From: an uncultured Shimia sp.
Lineage (GTDB): Bacteria; Pseudomonadota; Alphaproteobacteria; Rhodobacterales; Rhodobacteraceae
Length of the DNA: 64,000 bases
NCBI RefSeq assembly: GCF_947498095.1
Contig: NZ_CANMJE010000001.1
Span: 558,001-622,000, forward strand
Reading direction: 5' to 3'
Below the pieces are notes generated by a model. That model was not told where the DNA came from. It made no database searches and saw only the letters and a program-made list of their open reading frames with translations. Shown here piece by piece: positions 27,198 through 37,524 of this stretch (positions are counted from its first letter, which is position 1; each line of letters opens with the position of its first letter). The position numbers and the translations under genes are program-made.

Positions 27198-27935
27198 ATG
27201 CGCCTGTCCGGACTGCATTTGCGCGTAAGCAACCCCAAGGCGCTGGCGGAGTTTTATGTCAGCCATATGGGCATGCAGTTGCAGACTAACGGAGATGCCT
27301 TACGTCTTGGTTATCCGGGGCAGGACGCTGATCTGGTTCTTTGGGACGGTGGCGAGGCCTATGAGCACCAAAGCTCGGATATCTATTGGAAAATCGGCAT
27401 CACACTGCCCAATGTCGATGTTGCTTACACGCAGTTGCGGGCGGCGGGTGTCGACGTGTCAGAGCCCAAGCAGTTTCTCGACATCGGCTACATGTGTCAC
27501 CTGGCGGACCCCGAGGGCTTTGTGATCGAATTGCTGCAACAGGATTTTGAAGGCAACCGCCCTGACGGGGTGGGGGATGCTGGCTTGCCTCTCGGAGGCG
27601 GTGCCCGGATCGGGCAGATCACCCTGCGCAGTGGGGACATCGCCGCTGATGTGACGCCTTACCTTGATCTGGGAATGCGCTGCTTGTCGATCCAGACAAT
27701 TCCCGACCGCTTCGATCTGCACTTTCTGGCGTTCACGGTAGAGGCCACGCCGCATCCCGACCTGTACTACGTCGGCAACCGCGAATGGCTTTGGAAACGT
27801 CCCTATACGACTCTCGAATTTCAACATGTAGCAGGCGGTAGGTTTGCCACGACCCGGGCACTGGCTGGTCTGGAAATCGAAGGGCTGGAAAATCCGGCGC
27901 GGGACTGTCTCGGTACGGCACTGATCCCAGCCTGA
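27198..27935 (+). CDS. VOC-family (glyoxalase/extradiol dioxygenase-like) protein
   Basis: The protein has 245 residues from ATG 27198; longer readings overlap the hydratase gene. Two VOC-like modules are seen: residues 1-125 (LHLRVSNPKALAEFYVSHMGM, DPEGFVIELLQQ) and about 140-240. VOC proteins bind a metal and act as glyoxalases, epimerases, dioxygenases or resistance proteins. Possible ligands include H4 region residues and E in VIELL. The reaction is unknown; the SDR-hydratase-VOC order suggests a small catabolic pathway. Confidence 0.78.
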   Translation: MRLSGLHLRVSNPKALAEFYVSHMGMQLQTNGDALRLGYPGQDADLVLWDGGEAYEHQSSDIYWKIGITLPNVDVAYTQLRAAGVDVSEPKQFLDIGYMCHLADPEGFVIELLQQDFEGNRPDGVGDAGLPLGGGARIGQITLRSGDIAADVTPYLDLGMRCLSIQTIPDRFDLHFLAFTVEATPHPDLYYVGNREWLWKRPYTTLEFQHVAGGRFATTRALAGLEIEGLENPARDCLGTALIPA

Positions 27936-27999
27936 AAACCGGCGTTATCGGGCCAATTTGCTAACCCATTTTTTGTACAAAACGATATTCTTTACATTT

Positions 28000-28335
28000 T
28001 CACGGCTTACGCCGCCGTCTTGGGCCCGTGGTCTTTGAGTGGAACGCAGGCGGGCGTTTTTGTACCCAGCGAATGAATTTCGCCATCCTTGGATGCGCCC
28101 GCAGCGCCTCAACCGAGCTGTAATCCCGCGCCAGTTCTGCCTCGGTCAAGGTGGCGTGGATTTCCTTGTGGCAAATCTGGTGCAGCAACACGACCGGCCC
28201 GCCCTTGCCGCCTTTCAATTTGGGGATCAGGTGGTGCAGGCTTTGGTGGGCGTCTTGTGGTATCGGTCGCTCACACAGGGGGCAAATCGGATCTGACACA
28301 GCGTTTGTCTTGAGTTCCATAGGGGGGTGGGGCAA
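28000..28335 (-). CDS. HNH endonuclease
   Basis: The protein has 111 residues. The zinc pair CPLC, then HHLIPKLKGG and CHKEIHA, form the HNH core. C-terminal residues are basic (GPRRRRKP), fitting DNA binding. The biological role is unknown; it does not lie in a phage or restriction context here. It is divergent from the mechanosensitive channel gene at 28376. Confidence 0.8.
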   Translation of the reverse strand: MPHPPMELKTNAVSDPICPLCERPIPQDAHQSLHHLIPKLKGGKGGPVVLLHQICHKEIHATLTEAELARDYSSVEALRAHPRMAKFIRWVQKRPPAFHSKTTGPRRRRKP

Positions 28336-28375
28336 GAGGATGGCGTGAGTTTTGAGTTTCTCAAGGGGTTTTGCA

Positions 28376-29695
28376 GTGGATCGTACAGAAGTCTTGGATC
28401 AGGCAGAGGCCTATTTCGATCAAGGTCGTGACCTGGCGCTAGAGTGGCTCCTCAGCCCTGCCGCCTGGACCCAGTTTGCCTTGCTCTTGGTTGCCTATGG
28501 TCTCGCGGTTCTTGTGTCGCGTCGCATGCGCCCCTTGTTGGAGCGCCTGCTGACACCACCTGATGAGGCACAGAACGTTCTCGCACGCGCACGCCGGTTT
28601 CTGTTTCTGTTTGTCCCTTTGTTGCTGCCTCTCTTGGCTTATGTCTTTACGGGCTTGGGTGAATCGGTAACCCGGGCGGCCTTTGGATCTGGCGAAGTCA
28701 TTGCCTTTGGCAAACGTGTATTCATGTTCCTCGCGGCCCGGATTCTTGTGAAGGAAATCATCGAAGACCCGCTCCTCAAAGTGCTGGGTCGATACCTGTT
28801 GGTTCCCATTGCCGCGCTCTATGCCGTTGGTTTCCTTGACGAAGTCATGGTTAAAATGGATGAGACCGTGCTGCCGCTTGGTAATCTTTCATTCTCGCTT
28901 TTGTTCCTTGTGCGGTTCGCGGTTGTTGGGGGCGCGATATTCTGGCTGGGCCGTTGGTCCAACGACCAGTCCGTCGCTTTCATCAAGTCTCAGCAAGAAA
29001 TGCGCCCTGCCATGCGGGAATTGGCGGCCAAGGCCACCGAGATTTCCATCTTTGGTATCGCCTTCCTGCTGCTTATGAACATCATGGGCATCTCGCTCAC
29101 GTCGCTTGCAGTTCTGACAGGTGTCATCGGCGTTGGGCTTGGCTTTGGTCTGCAAAAGATTGCATCGAACTTTATCTCTGGTGTCATCTTGCTGCTCGAG
29201 GGTCAGGCCACTGTCGGCGATTACGTCGAGCTTGACGGCGGTGAGGCCGGGACAATCGTCAAGATGACCGCCCGTGCCACGATTCTCGAGACCTATGACG
29301 GACGCTGGATTGTGGTCCCGAACGAGGACTTTATCACCACGCGGGTGGTAAACTACTCGGACCAGGGCAGCGCCAACCGTTATGAGGCGCCCTTTTCGGT
29401 CAGCTACGATACCGACATCAACACGGTCCCTGCCATTGTTGAGGCAGCGGTCGCCGAAAACCCGGATGTTTTGAGTGACCCGTTTCCACCCGATTGCGAG
29501 CTGCGCGGCTTCGGCGATAGCGGCATCGATTTCTCGGTTGAGTTCTGGGTAAACGGTATTGATGACGGGCGTTACAAGTATACCTCTGATGTGCTGTTTC
29601 GTATTTGGAACGCACTGAAAGACAACGGCATCGAAATCCCCTATCCGCAGCGCGTTGTGGAATTGAAGGGCGAAATCAGTACCAAATCAAAATGA
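28376..29695 (+). CDS. MscS-family mechanosensitive channel
   Basis: The protein has 439 residues. GTG 28376 is favoured by AAGGGG 8 bases upstream; TTG 28352 is also open. Membrane helices precede the pore-lining TM3 (VIGVGLGFGLQKIASNFISG), which is followed by the beta domain (VGDYVELDGGEAGTIVKM, VVPNEDFI) and the cytoplasmic cage. It should release solutes on osmotic downshock. The TGA stop overlaps the ATG of the flavoprotein gene (ATGA). Confidence 0.9.
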   Translation: MDRTEVLDQAEAYFDQGRDLALEWLLSPAAWTQFALLLVAYGLAVLVSRRMRPLLERLLTPPDEAQNVLARARRFLFLFVPLLLPLLAYVFTGLGESVTRAAFGSGEVIAFGKRVFMFLAARILVKEIIEDPLLKVLGRYLLVPIAALYAVGFLDEVMVKMDETVLPLGNLSFSLLFLVRFAVVGGAIFWLGRWSNDQSVAFIKSQQEMRPAMRELAAKATEISIFGIAFLLLMNIMGISLTSLAVLTGVIGVGLGFGLQKIASNFISGVILLLEGQATVGDYVELDGGEAGTIVKMTARATILETYDGRWIVVPNEDFITTRVVNYSDQGSANRYEAPFSVSYDTDINTVPAIVEAAVAENPDVLSDPFPPDCELRGFGDSGIDFSVEFWVNGIDDGRYKYTSDVLFRIWNALKDNGIEIPYPQRVVELKGEISTKSK

Positions 29696-30846
29696 CCCAA
29701 GGTCTTGTGATTGGCGGTGGCCCGGCGGGGTTGATGGCGGCTGATGCACTGGCGGCGGCCGGAATGTCGGTGACCATTGCCGAAGCAAAAACGACGGTTG
29801 CCCGCAAGTTCCTGATGGCGGGCAAGTCAGGCTTGAACCTAACCAAAGACGAGCCCTTTGACACCTTCCTTGCAGCCTATGAAGAGGCCGCGCCACACTT
29901 GCGGCCGATGCTAGAAAGCTTTGGCCCAAAACAGGTTCAGGCCTGGGCCGAAGGGTTGGGGCAAGATATGTTTACCGGGTCATCGGGTCGTGTATTCCCT
30001 CGCGCAATGAAAGCCTCGCCCCTGTTGCGGGCATGGCTCGCGCGGCTGAATGGGCTGGGTGTGTCTATTGAGACGGGATGGCGCTGGACAGGCGAGAGTG
30101 GCGGGTTTGTTTTTCAAACCCCAATGGGGCGACAAACCCTGCGCCCGGATGTTTGTGTCTTGGCCTGTGGTGGTGCGAGCTGGTCGCGGCTCGGTTCGGA
30201 TGGGGCGTGGGCGGATTGGCTCGACGTGCACAAGGCACCGTTCCAGCCTGCAAACATGGGGTTTGAAGTTGCGTGGTCTGACCACATGGCCCGGCATTTT
30301 GGCACTCCGATCAAGAATGTCGCGCTTTGCGCCGATGACCAACGCGTGAGAGGTGAGTTTGTTGTTTCTGAGACTGGGTTGGAAGGCGGAGGGATTTATG
30401 CCGTTTCGCGCAAAATGCGCGAGGGGCACAGGTTGACACTGGACCTTTTGCCGGACCTGACGGACGAAGACATACGGCAAAGGCTTGGCCGACCACGCGG
30501 TAAGGCCAGCCTTTCAAACTTCCTCCGCAAAGCTTTGAAACTTGATCCGGCCAAGCTTGCCTTGTTGATGGAGTTCGCGCGGCCGTTGCCCAACGATCTG
30601 GCTCCATTGTTGAAGGCATTGCCGATCACTCACGAAGGCCCACGGCCCATGGATCAGGCAATCTCTACGGCGGGCGGGATACGTCTCGAGGCACTCGATG
30701 ATGGGCTCATGTTGCGCAATCGGCCGGGGCTTTTTGCGGCTGGTGAAATGCTGGACTGGGAAGCGTCAACAGGGGGATACCTGTTGACGGCATGCCTTGC
30801 GACTGGGCGCTGGGCCGGGCAACACGCAGCCCGGTTTGCAGCCTAG
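29692..30846 (+). CDS. HI0933-family FAD flavoprotein
   Basis: The protein has 384 residues. An FAD-binding Rossmann motif opens the protein (VIGGGPAGLMAADALAAAG), followed by KFLMAGKSGLNLTK and, near the C-terminus, ISTAGGI and GLFAAGEMLDWEASTGGYLL, as in the BaiN/RdsA (HI0933) group. It is a soluble oxidoreductase of unknown substrate. The start overlaps the mscS stop by 4 bases; a longer reading from 29605 lies inside mscS and is rejected. It converges on the GST gene, with overlapping ends by four bases. Confidence 0.88.
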   Translation: MTQGLVIGGGPAGLMAADALAAAGMSVTIAEAKTTVARKFLMAGKSGLNLTKDEPFDTFLAAYEEAAPHLRPMLESFGPKQVQAWAEGLGQDMFTGSSGRVFPRAMKASPLLRAWLARLNGLGVSIETGWRWTGESGGFVFQTPMGRQTLRPDVCVLACGGASWSRLGSDGAWADWLDVHKAPFQPANMGFEVAWSDHMARHFGTPIKNVALCADDQRVRGEFVVSETGLEGGGIYAVSRKMREGHRLTLDLLPDLTDEDIRQRLGRPRGKASLSNFLRKALKLDPAKLALLMEFARPLPNDLAPLLKALPITHEGPRPMDQAISTAGGIRLEALDDGLMLRNRPGLFAAGEMLDWEASTGGYLLTACLATGRWAGQHAARFAA

Positions 30847-31427
30847 CTTGTGGTGAGTTTCTGGAATGCTTCCCGAGCGCGGCAACGCTTGAGGTAGGCG
30901 TTGAAGTCTTCATTGTCCGATGGAAACTTCGCGCCACGTGCCCAGGCGCCGCAATGGCTGAGAATGATGTCTGGCACGGTAAAAGTGTCCCCCATCAGAT
31001 AGGGTCCTTTGCACCGGTCCATCAGTTTGCTCAGGTTGCGTTCGTATTCCCATTTTGAGGTGTGGCGCACTTCTGGCACGCGTTTGTCTTCAGGCAGGGT
31101 GAAATTGTGCCGCGTCGCCACCCATAGAACGGAATCGATCTCGTCGAGAATACACTGTGTAAATGCATCTTGGTGTGCACGCTCAAGCGTTCCGGCGGGA
31201 AAGGTCAGAGCGCCATGCTTGTCAGCAAGATAGGTCATGATGGCTGTTGAGTCAGTGACGATGGCATCACCTTCTCTCAGCACGGGAATTTTGCCAGACG
31301 GGTTTACAGCCCGCACTTCTTCGCTTTGGGGTCCGGCCTTGGTCACCTTGTAGGGCTGCCCCAATTCTTCGAGCATCCACATCACCCGAAAGGCGCGGCT
31401 GGTGGGGCTTCCGATTATCTCGTACAT
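30843..31427 (-). CDS. Glutathione S-transferase
   Basis: The protein has 194 residues from ATG 31427, preceded by AAGGAGA; an upstream open start at 31487 is rejected. The N-terminal thioredoxin-like domain (YEIIGSPTSRAFRVMWML) has the catalytic Ser-like SPTS region and the cis-Pro loop GKIPVL, then VTDSTAI, binding the gamma-glutamyl group. The C-terminal helical domain follows. It conjugates glutathione to electrophiles or has a related role; the substrate is unknown. Confidence 0.88.
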   Translation of the reverse strand: MYEIIGSPTSRAFRVMWMLEELGQPYKVTKAGPQSEEVRAVNPSGKIPVLREGDAIVTDSTAIMTYLADKHGALTFPAGTLERAHQDAFTQCILDEIDSVLWVATRHNFTLPEDKRVPEVRHTSKWEYERNLSKLMDRCKGPYLMGDTFTVPDIILSHCGAWARGAKFPSDNEDFNAYLKRCRAREAFQKLTTS

Positions 31428-31579
31428 CGCGTTTCTCCTTTGCCGACACTGTGGCCGCTGGCACAAACAGCGACAAGCCTTTCGCAAAGTAACCTAGGGG
31501 CACGAATGAAATACTGACATAATCTGGCAGGATATATGCGTAATTCTGTCATGTAAGTAATCATATCAGGAGACCTACA

Positions 31580-32008
31580 ATGTCGAGATCCGGTTCATGT
31601 TTGTGTGGTGCCGTCAGTTACACTTTGTCCGAGACACCCGAGAAATGCGGCGTTTGCCATTGCAGCATGTGCCGCAAGTGGACCGGCGGTGTCTTTGTTG
31701 CCTTTATGACGGCGCCCGGCACTGTGACTTTAGCCGGGGAAGAGAACCTCAACGTGTTCACGTCCTCGGAATGGGCGGAACGTGCCTCGTGTTCAAAATG
31801 CGGAAGCAGCATGTTCTATCGGGTCACGGCACCGGGACAGGAGCAAGGGGTCTATCACATGGGTCTTGGAACGCTGGACGATGCCAGCGGCATCACGCTT
31901 GGGCAAGAAATCTTTATTGATAAAAAGCCGGATAGTTACAGCTTTGCCGGGGATACGCACAAGATGACAGAGGCCGAAGTTTTCGCGATGTTTGCACCGC
32001 AGGACTGA
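31580..32008 (+). CDS. GFA-family (CENP-V/GFA) zinc protein
   Basis: The protein has 142 residues. Zinc ligands of the GFA fold are visible: CLCGAV, CGVCHCSMCRKW and CSKCGSSMF. The family includes the glutathione-dependent formaldehyde-activating enzyme, but most members have no assigned reaction. ATCAGGAGA precedes the ATG. It may act with the neighbouring glutathione transferase in thiol-dependent detoxification, which is an inference from position. Confidence 0.87.
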   Translation: MSRSGSCLCGAVSYTLSETPEKCGVCHCSMCRKWTGGVFVAFMTAPGTVTLAGEENLNVFTSSEWAERASCSKCGSSMFYRVTAPGQEQGVYHMGLGTLDDASGITLGQEIFIDKKPDSYSFAGDTHKMTEAEVFAMFAPQD

Positions 32009-32012
32009 TTGA

Positions 32013-33038
32013 TTATCGGCGTGCCAGCATGGCAAGGCGCAACAGCATCCGTTCGACCAGTGCCATGGTGGGGGCAGTTTGTCCCGCGGACCGCAGTTGC
32101 AGATCGGTGTCCGTCAGGATTGTCAGTGCCTGCTCGAGTTTTGCTGCCCCCCAGCCTTGGGCCTGACGGAGCATACGATCTCGTCTCGGCCCAAAGATCG
32201 GTGGACGCATCCGCGCGATGCCCGCAGCCGCCCCACCGGGATCAGAGGCCGCTGTATAGAGCGCGCGGAAATGGCGCGTGGCTCCAATGCACAGAGATAC
32301 AGGATTGGTGCCCTGTGCCTGTAGTTTTCGCAGCACTGGCCCAAGATCCGGTGCGCGTCCCTCGGCAACAATGTTCAACACATCGTCCAATTCAGCCTCG
32401 GTCGAAGTCGGCGCACAGGCAATAATGTCCTCGGATGATACAGATGAGGTATCCCCCAATTTAAAGAGAGACAGTTTTTCAAGGGTTTGGCGAAAATCTC
32501 CCGGATCCAGATCACGGGCCAGATTTGACAGATCGGTCATGGCGTCACGATCAACATCGCGCAGGCCCGACTTGGCCAGTTGCGCCTCAATCTCTTCTCG
32601 GCTGGGCGGGTCGTTGTATATCGCGGCCGCATAAGCATTTGGATGACCTTCAAATGCTTTGCGAATCTTTGACGATGCCTTGAGCGATCCGGCCGTCACG
32701 ACGATCTGCGCGTCACCCTCTTTCCAATCTTCCAGCGCGGCAAGTACGGCTGCGGCCGCGGTGTCATTCGCGTCTTCGACAAAGGCCACGCGAGGCCCCG
32801 GGAAAAAGCTGACCGCCTTGATGGCGTCGTCCAAAAGGGCAGGGTCTTTGCGCAGGTCCGATGCGGGAATACGGGTCAGGCGCATTTCCTCTTCGCCCTC
32901 AGGCCCGATCAGTGCAGCAATGAGTTCCTGGCGCTTTAGCGCGATGCGCATGGCATCCGGGCCATAGATCAGGATGCCAGTGCGATGGGCATCCGGTTTG
33001 GAAAAGTACCGGGCCGACTCGCGCCCAGACAGTTTCAT
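32013..33038 (-). CDS. holA: DNA polymerase III delta subunit
   Basis: The protein has 341 residues. HolA opens and loads the beta sliding clamp as part of the clamp loader. The segment GILIYGPDAMRIALKRQEL fits the N-terminal domain, and ARDLDPGDFRQTLEKLSLF and CIGATRHFRALY fit the middle and C-terminal domains. ATG 33038 overlaps the lptE stop by 4 bases (ATGA). The leuS-lptE-holA order is common in Alphaproteobacteria. Confidence 0.9.
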   Translation of the reverse strand: MKLSGRESARYFSKPDAHRTGILIYGPDAMRIALKRQELIAALIGPEGEEEMRLTRIPASDLRKDPALLDDAIKAVSFFPGPRVAFVEDANDTAAAAVLAALEDWKEGDAQIVVTAGSLKASSKIRKAFEGHPNAYAAAIYNDPPSREEIEAQLAKSGLRDVDRDAMTDLSNLARDLDPGDFRQTLEKLSLFKLGDTSSVSSEDIIACAPTSTEAELDDVLNIVAEGRAPDLGPVLRKLQAQGTNPVSLCIGATRHFRALYTAASDPGGAAAGIARMRPPIFGPRRDRMLRQAQGWGAAKLEQALTILTDTDLQLRSAGQTAPTMALVERMLLRLAMLARR

Positions 33039-33532
33039 GATGCGTTGTCCGCCGACCACGCCCACAGTTGGGCCATAATTTGATCGGTCAGAATTACCAT
33101 CAACCGTTCATAGGCGTTATCCTGCGCTGACAGCGTTGCCACTGTGGTGCCCGTCGCAGAATATCCCACGTAGTTGCGCAACTTTCCAGACGTCAGAACT
33201 TCGCTAGAGGCCATGTCGCGCAATGCAAAAGTGGCGTCTGCAATCACATCATATCGTGATGTCACGCCGTCGATCGTACGACCAACACTCTTCTCTTCGA
33301 CTTCCACGGCGACTGACAGGCCATATTCGCCAGTATCTACCCGTCCCAGCCGGCCTTCCAACTCCCGCACCAGCAAATAGGTTTCGTTGCTCGACGGGGC
33401 ATCCATCACAACCTGGTTCAGCAAGCCAGAAGCGCTGCCATTGGTTCCGTAAGATGGCTCGAACCCGCAGGCCGCGAGCGCGGGGCCAGCAGCTGCAAGC
33501 AACAAAAAGTGACGGCGATTAAATGACGACAT
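33035..33532 (-). CDS. lptE: LPS-assembly lipoprotein LptE
   Basis: The protein has 165 residues. The signal and lipobox (LAACGF) predict an outer-membrane lipoprotein. LptE plugs the LptD barrel and helps insert lipopolysaccharide in the outer leaflet. The strand-helix-strand pattern ([46 protein letters not shown]) fits. It overlaps leuS by 14 bases and holA by 4, so the three are one operon. Confidence 0.9.
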   Translation of the reverse strand: MSSFNRRHFLLLAAAGPALAACGFEPSYGTNGSASGLLNQVVMDAPSSNETYLLVRELEGRLGRVDTGEYGLSVAVEVEEKSVGRTIDGVTSRYDVIADATFALRDMASSEVLTSGKLRNYVGYSATGTTVATLSAQDNAYERLMVILTDQIMAQLWAWSADNAS

Positions 33533-36071
33533 TTACGATCCGACCGGGGACAACGATGAGTTTCTTGGGCTGGGCCCCTTCCAACCGGCTGGTGACAGCT
33601 TCGTGGGCGAGGACAAGTTTTTCAACCTCTTCCTTCGGCATATCCTTGGGCACGCTGATTTCCGCACGGCGTTTGCCGTTAATCTGGATCGGCATGGTGA
33701 CTTCTGCCTCCACCAGCATCGCCTCGTCCGCAACAGGCCACGGAGCGTTGATGACAAGGCCTTCGCCGCCCTGATGCGCCCAGATATCTTCAGCCAGGTG
33801 GGGGGTCATGGGTGACATCAGCTGTGCCAGCGTCATGATTGCCTGTTTCTGGGCCGCAGCACCTGCCTTGGACTTGGCGAGCGTGTTGGTAAACGCATAG
33901 AGCTTGGCGATTGAGGCGTTGAAGCCGAAGCTTTCTACACCCAGCGTGACGTCACGGATGGCTTTGTGCATCTCGCGCAGCAGATCTTCGTCGCCCTGAC
34001 CGTTCGCGTCGGGGTCCATTGCGCCGATCTTGTCGCAGAGGTTCCAAACGCGGTTCAGGTGTTTGAATGCGGCATCCGCGCCCGAGGCTGTCCATTCCAC
34101 GTCACGTTCGGGGGGCGAGTCGGACAACACGAACCAACGGGCGGTGTCGGCACCATAGGCCGAGATGATGTCGACCGGGTCCACCACGTTGTTCTTGGAT
34201 TTTGACATCTTGGCCGAGGGAATGACCTGAACTTCTTCACCCGAGGCTTTGAGCACGGTTTTGCCGTCTCGGTCTTCGACATCCGCCGGATAGTGATAGA
34301 CCGGGCGTCCATTGCCGCCGGTGGTCTGATAGATCGCGTGAGTTACCATGCCTTGGGTGAAGAGCGCGTCAAAGGGTTCCTTTGCGCTCTCGGGCAGGTG
34401 GCTGCAGATATGCATCGCGCGCGCGAAGAAGCGCGAATAGAGAAGGTGCAGGATCGCGTGCTCGATGCCGCCGATATACTGATCGACGTTCATCCAGTAT
34501 TCGGCATCCTCGGCCACGGTGGGTGTTTCGGCGCGTGGCGCCGTGAACCGGGCGAAATACCAGGACGAATCGACAAAGGTGTCCATCGTGTCGGTTTCGC
34601 GCTTGGCCGGAGCACCGCAGGACGGGCAGGCGCAGTCGCGCCATGTCGGGTGGCGGTCGAGCGGATTGCCGGGCTTGTCGAATGACACATCATCCGGCAG
34701 CTCGATTGGCAGGTTTTCTTTCTTCTCGGGCACCACGCCGCAGGTATCACAATGCACGACCGGAATTGGGCAGCCCCAGTATCGTTGACGGCTCAGGCCC
34801 CAGTCACGCAGACGGAACTTGGTCACGCCTTCGCCCCAACCCGCCGTTTCGGCAAAGTCGATGGTGGCGTCGATAGCGTCCTGACCGGTGGCCTCGTCAA
34901 GGCCGGCGAAGTGGTTGATCCACTTCACCTTTTGCTCCTTCGGCGGAACAAAGGCTTCGGTCTCAACTGGCTTTGGCTCTTCGAGATCAAAGAAGGTGTC
35001 GATCACCGGCAGATCATACTTGCGGCAGAAATCAAGATCGCGCTGGTCGTGCGCCGGGCAGGCGAAAATCGCGCCGGTGCCATAGTCCATCAGGATGAAG
35101 TTGGCGATCCAGACCGGGAGTTCCCAATCCGGGTTCAGCGGGTGTTTGACGGTGATCCCGGTGTCATAGCCCAGTTTTGGCGCGGTTTCGATGGCCTCTT
35201 CCGTAGTGCCACCCTTGCGGCATTCGGCAAGGAATGCGGCCAGTTCTGGGTTGCCCTCTTCCAGCTCTTTCGAAATCGGATGGTCCGGAGAGATGCCCAC
35301 AAAACTCGCGCCCATGAGCGTATCGGGGCGCGTTGTGTAAACCGAGATCGGTTCTGCGCCATCGGTACGTTCGAAGGCAAACTGCAAACCGCGCGATTTG
35401 CCGATCCAGTTTTCCTGCATCAGGCGGACCTTGGCGGGCCAGTTGTCGAGCGTGTCGAGAGCGTCGAGCAATTCCTCGGAATAGTCCGAGATTTTAAAGA
35501 ACCACTGGGTCAACTCTCGGCGTTCCACCAGAGCGCCCGAGCGCCAGCCCCGCCCACCTTCGACCTGCTCGTTGGCCAGAACAGTCATATCGACTGGATC
35601 CCAGTTCACCACGGCGTTCTTGCGATAAACGAGGCCTTCTTTAAGAAAGTCGAGGAACAGGGCCTGTTGCTGGCCGTAGTATTCCGGGTCACAGGTGGCG
35701 AACATGCGCGACCAGTCGAGCGAGAGGCCCAGCGGCTTCATCTGTTCGACCATGGTGTCGATGTTGGAATAGGTCCATTCTTTGGGGTGACCGCCGATTG
35801 CCATGGCAGCGTTCTCTGCCGGCATGCCAAAGGCGTCAAAGCCCATAGGATGCAACACGTTATGGCCGGTTGAGATCTTGTAGCGCGCGATCACGTCACC
35901 CATCGTGTAGTTCCGCACGTGACCCATGTGCAGCTTACCAGACGGGTAAGGAAACATCTCAAGCACGTAATACTTTGGCTTGGAGGCATCCCGGATAGCC
36001 TTGAAGGTTTCGGCCTTGTCCCAGGCCTCTTGCCACTTGGCTTCGATCTCGGTGGCGGAATAGCGCGACAT
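33519..36071 (-). CDS. leuS: Leucyl-tRNA synthetase
   Basis: The protein has 850 residues from ATG 36071, preceded by AAAGGTGAC; a GTG 9 bases upstream overlaps that site. Class I signatures HMGH ([14 protein letters not shown]) and KMSKS (AKMSKSKNN) are present, with the CP1 editing domain between and the anticodon-binding domain at the C-terminus. Length is normal. It charges tRNA-Leu and clears mischarged products. First gene of the leuS-lptE-holA operon. Confidence 0.97.
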   Translation of the reverse strand: MSRYSATEIEAKWQEAWDKAETFKAIRDASKPKYYVLEMFPYPSGKLHMGHVRNYTMGDVIARYKISTGHNVLHPMGFDAFGMPAENAAMAIGGHPKEWTYSNIDTMVEQMKPLGLSLDWSRMFATCDPEYYGQQQALFLDFLKEGLVYRKNAVVNWDPVDMTVLANEQVEGGRGWRSGALVERRELTQWFFKISDYSEELLDALDTLDNWPAKVRLMQENWIGKSRGLQFAFERTDGAEPISVYTTRPDTLMGASFVGISPDHPISKELEEGNPELAAFLAECRKGGTTEEAIETAPKLGYDTGITVKHPLNPDWELPVWIANFILMDYGTGAIFACPAHDQRDLDFCRKYDLPVIDTFFDLEEPKPVETEAFVPPKEQKVKWINHFAGLDEATGQDAIDATIDFAETAGWGEGVTKFRLRDWGLSRQRYWGCPIPVVHCDTCGVVPEKKENLPIELPDDVSFDKPGNPLDRHPTWRDCACPSCGAPAKRETDTMDTFVDSSWYFARFTAPRAETPTVAEDAEYWMNVDQYIGGIEHAILHLLYSRFFARAMHICSHLPESAKEPFDALFTQGMVTHAIYQTTGGNGRPVYHYPADVEDRDGKTVLKASGEEVQVIPSAKMSKSKNNVVDPVDIISAYGADTARWFVLSDSPPERDVEWTASGADAAFKHLNRVWNLCDKIGAMDPDANGQGDEDLLREMHKAIRDVTLGVESFGFNASIAKLYAFTNTLAKSKAGAAAQKQAIMTLAQLMSPMTPHLAEDIWAHQGGEGLVINAPWPVADEAMLVEAEVTMPIQINGKRRAEISVPKDMPKEEVEKLVLAHEAVTSRLEGAQPKKLIVVPGRIVNVVI

Positions 36072-36230
36072 AGATGTCACCTTTCAGTCAAACGTTGTCG
36101 CATGGGGTGATATGCGTCTGAAAGGCTTTGGTCCAGTGGCTGACGGTGTGGAATCGCAAAAATGCGATGCTGTGCGGCTATTTGAATTGGAGTATAGAAG
36201 AACAAAGACCGATTTGAGCGGGCGGCGCCT

Positions 36231-37490
36231 ATGAATATTCTATTTATCCATCAGAACTTTCCCGGCCAATTCAAGCATCTTGCCCCGGCCCTGGCAGCCA
36301 AGGGTCACAAGGTTCTTGCCCTGACCCTACGCGTCAAAAAGACAGCAACCTGGCAAGGCATCAAAATGGTGCCCTACACAATCCGGCGTAAACCGGCACA
36401 GAAACTGCATCCCTGGCTTGTTGATTTTGAAACTAAGATGCTTCGTGCGGAAAGCTGCTATGCCGAAGCGCGCAATCTCAAGGACCAGGGTTTTGAGCCG
36501 GACTTGATCATTGCCCACCCCGGATGGGGCGAGTCGATGTTCTTGCGCGATCTTTGGCCCAATGCACAGATCGGCCTTTATTGTGAACTCTACTATCGGG
36601 CATCCGAAGGTGATCTGAACTTTGATCCGGAGTTTCCAAACCGTATAGCGGATCAGGAACCGATCCGGTTGCGCCTCAAGAACATGAATAACTTTATGCA
36701 CTTCGAGGTTGGTGACCTTGGCATAAGCCCGACCCAATTTCAGGCTGGTACGTTCCCTGACGCAATCCGCGACAAAATCAGCGTGATACATGATGGCATT
36801 GATACAGAGGTTGTCAGAGCCAATGCTGACGCCCGTCTAGAGATCGGCGAGGGACAGGTTGTCACCCGCGAGGATGAGGTTATCACATTCGTAAACCGTA
36901 ATCTTGAACCCTATCGGGGATACCACGTGTTTATGCGCGCTTTGCCGCAGCTTCTTAAACAGCGCCCGAATGCGCGGGTGTTGATAGTTGGTGGGAATGA
37001 GGTGAGCTATGGTGCAATACCACCAAAGGGTAAGACTTGGAAACAAATCTTCATTGACGAGGTTCAGAGCAGCATTCCCGACAAAGATTGGGAGCGGGTC
37101 CATTTTATGGGCAAGATACCTTATGAGGACTTTCTTAGCTTGCTGCAGGTCAGCCGGTGCCACGTCTACCTGACTTATCCCTTTGTGCTCAGCTGGTCAT
37201 TGATCGAGGCCATGAGCTCCCAATGCGCTATCGTGGCCAGTGATACAGCCCCGGTTCAAGAGGTCATCCAACATGATGAGACAGGGCGTCTGTTTCCGTT
37301 CTTTGAACCCGACAAAATGGTCGAGCAAATCAACGAGGTGCTTGATAGCCAAAGCCTGCGAGAGAAACTGGGACGTCAGGCCCGACAAAAGGCGCAGCAA
37401 ACCTATGATCTCAAGAGTGTTTGCCTGCCCCAACAAATCGAATGGGTCAACCGGCTTTCAGCCATGCCTCCGGGCCGCTTCAGTTTTTAG
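36231..37490 (+). CDS. Glycosyltransferase family 4
   Basis: The protein has 419 residues. GT-B fold: the N-terminal MNILFIHQNFPGQFKHL and the C-terminal GKIPYEDFLSLLQVSRCHVYLTYPFVLSWSLIEAM with the E-x7-E-like donor site typical of GT4 enzymes. It transfers a sugar from a nucleotide donor to a lipid or glycan; which one is not readable. It is monocistronic, between leuS (divergent) and the DUF3576 gene (convergent). Confidence 0.88.
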   Translation: MNILFIHQNFPGQFKHLAPALAAKGHKVLALTLRVKKTATWQGIKMVPYTIRRKPAQKLHPWLVDFETKMLRAESCYAEARNLKDQGFEPDLIIAHPGWGESMFLRDLWPNAQIGLYCELYYRASEGDLNFDPEFPNRIADQEPIRLRLKNMNNFMHFEVGDLGISPTQFQAGTFPDAIRDKISVIHDGIDTEVVRANADARLEIGEGQVVTREDEVITFVNRNLEPYRGYHVFMRALPQLLKQRPNARVLIVGGNEVSYGAIPPKGKTWKQIFIDEVQSSIPDKDWERVHFMGKIPYEDFLSLLQVSRCHVYLTYPFVLSWSLIEAMSSQCAIVASDTAPVQEVIQHDETGRLFPFFEPDKMVEQINEVLDSQSLREKLGRQARQKAQQTYDLKSVCLPQQIEWVNRLSAMPPGRFSF

Positions 37491-37524
37491 GGCCTGGCGG
37501 ATTCAGAGATCGCGGTGATGTTGC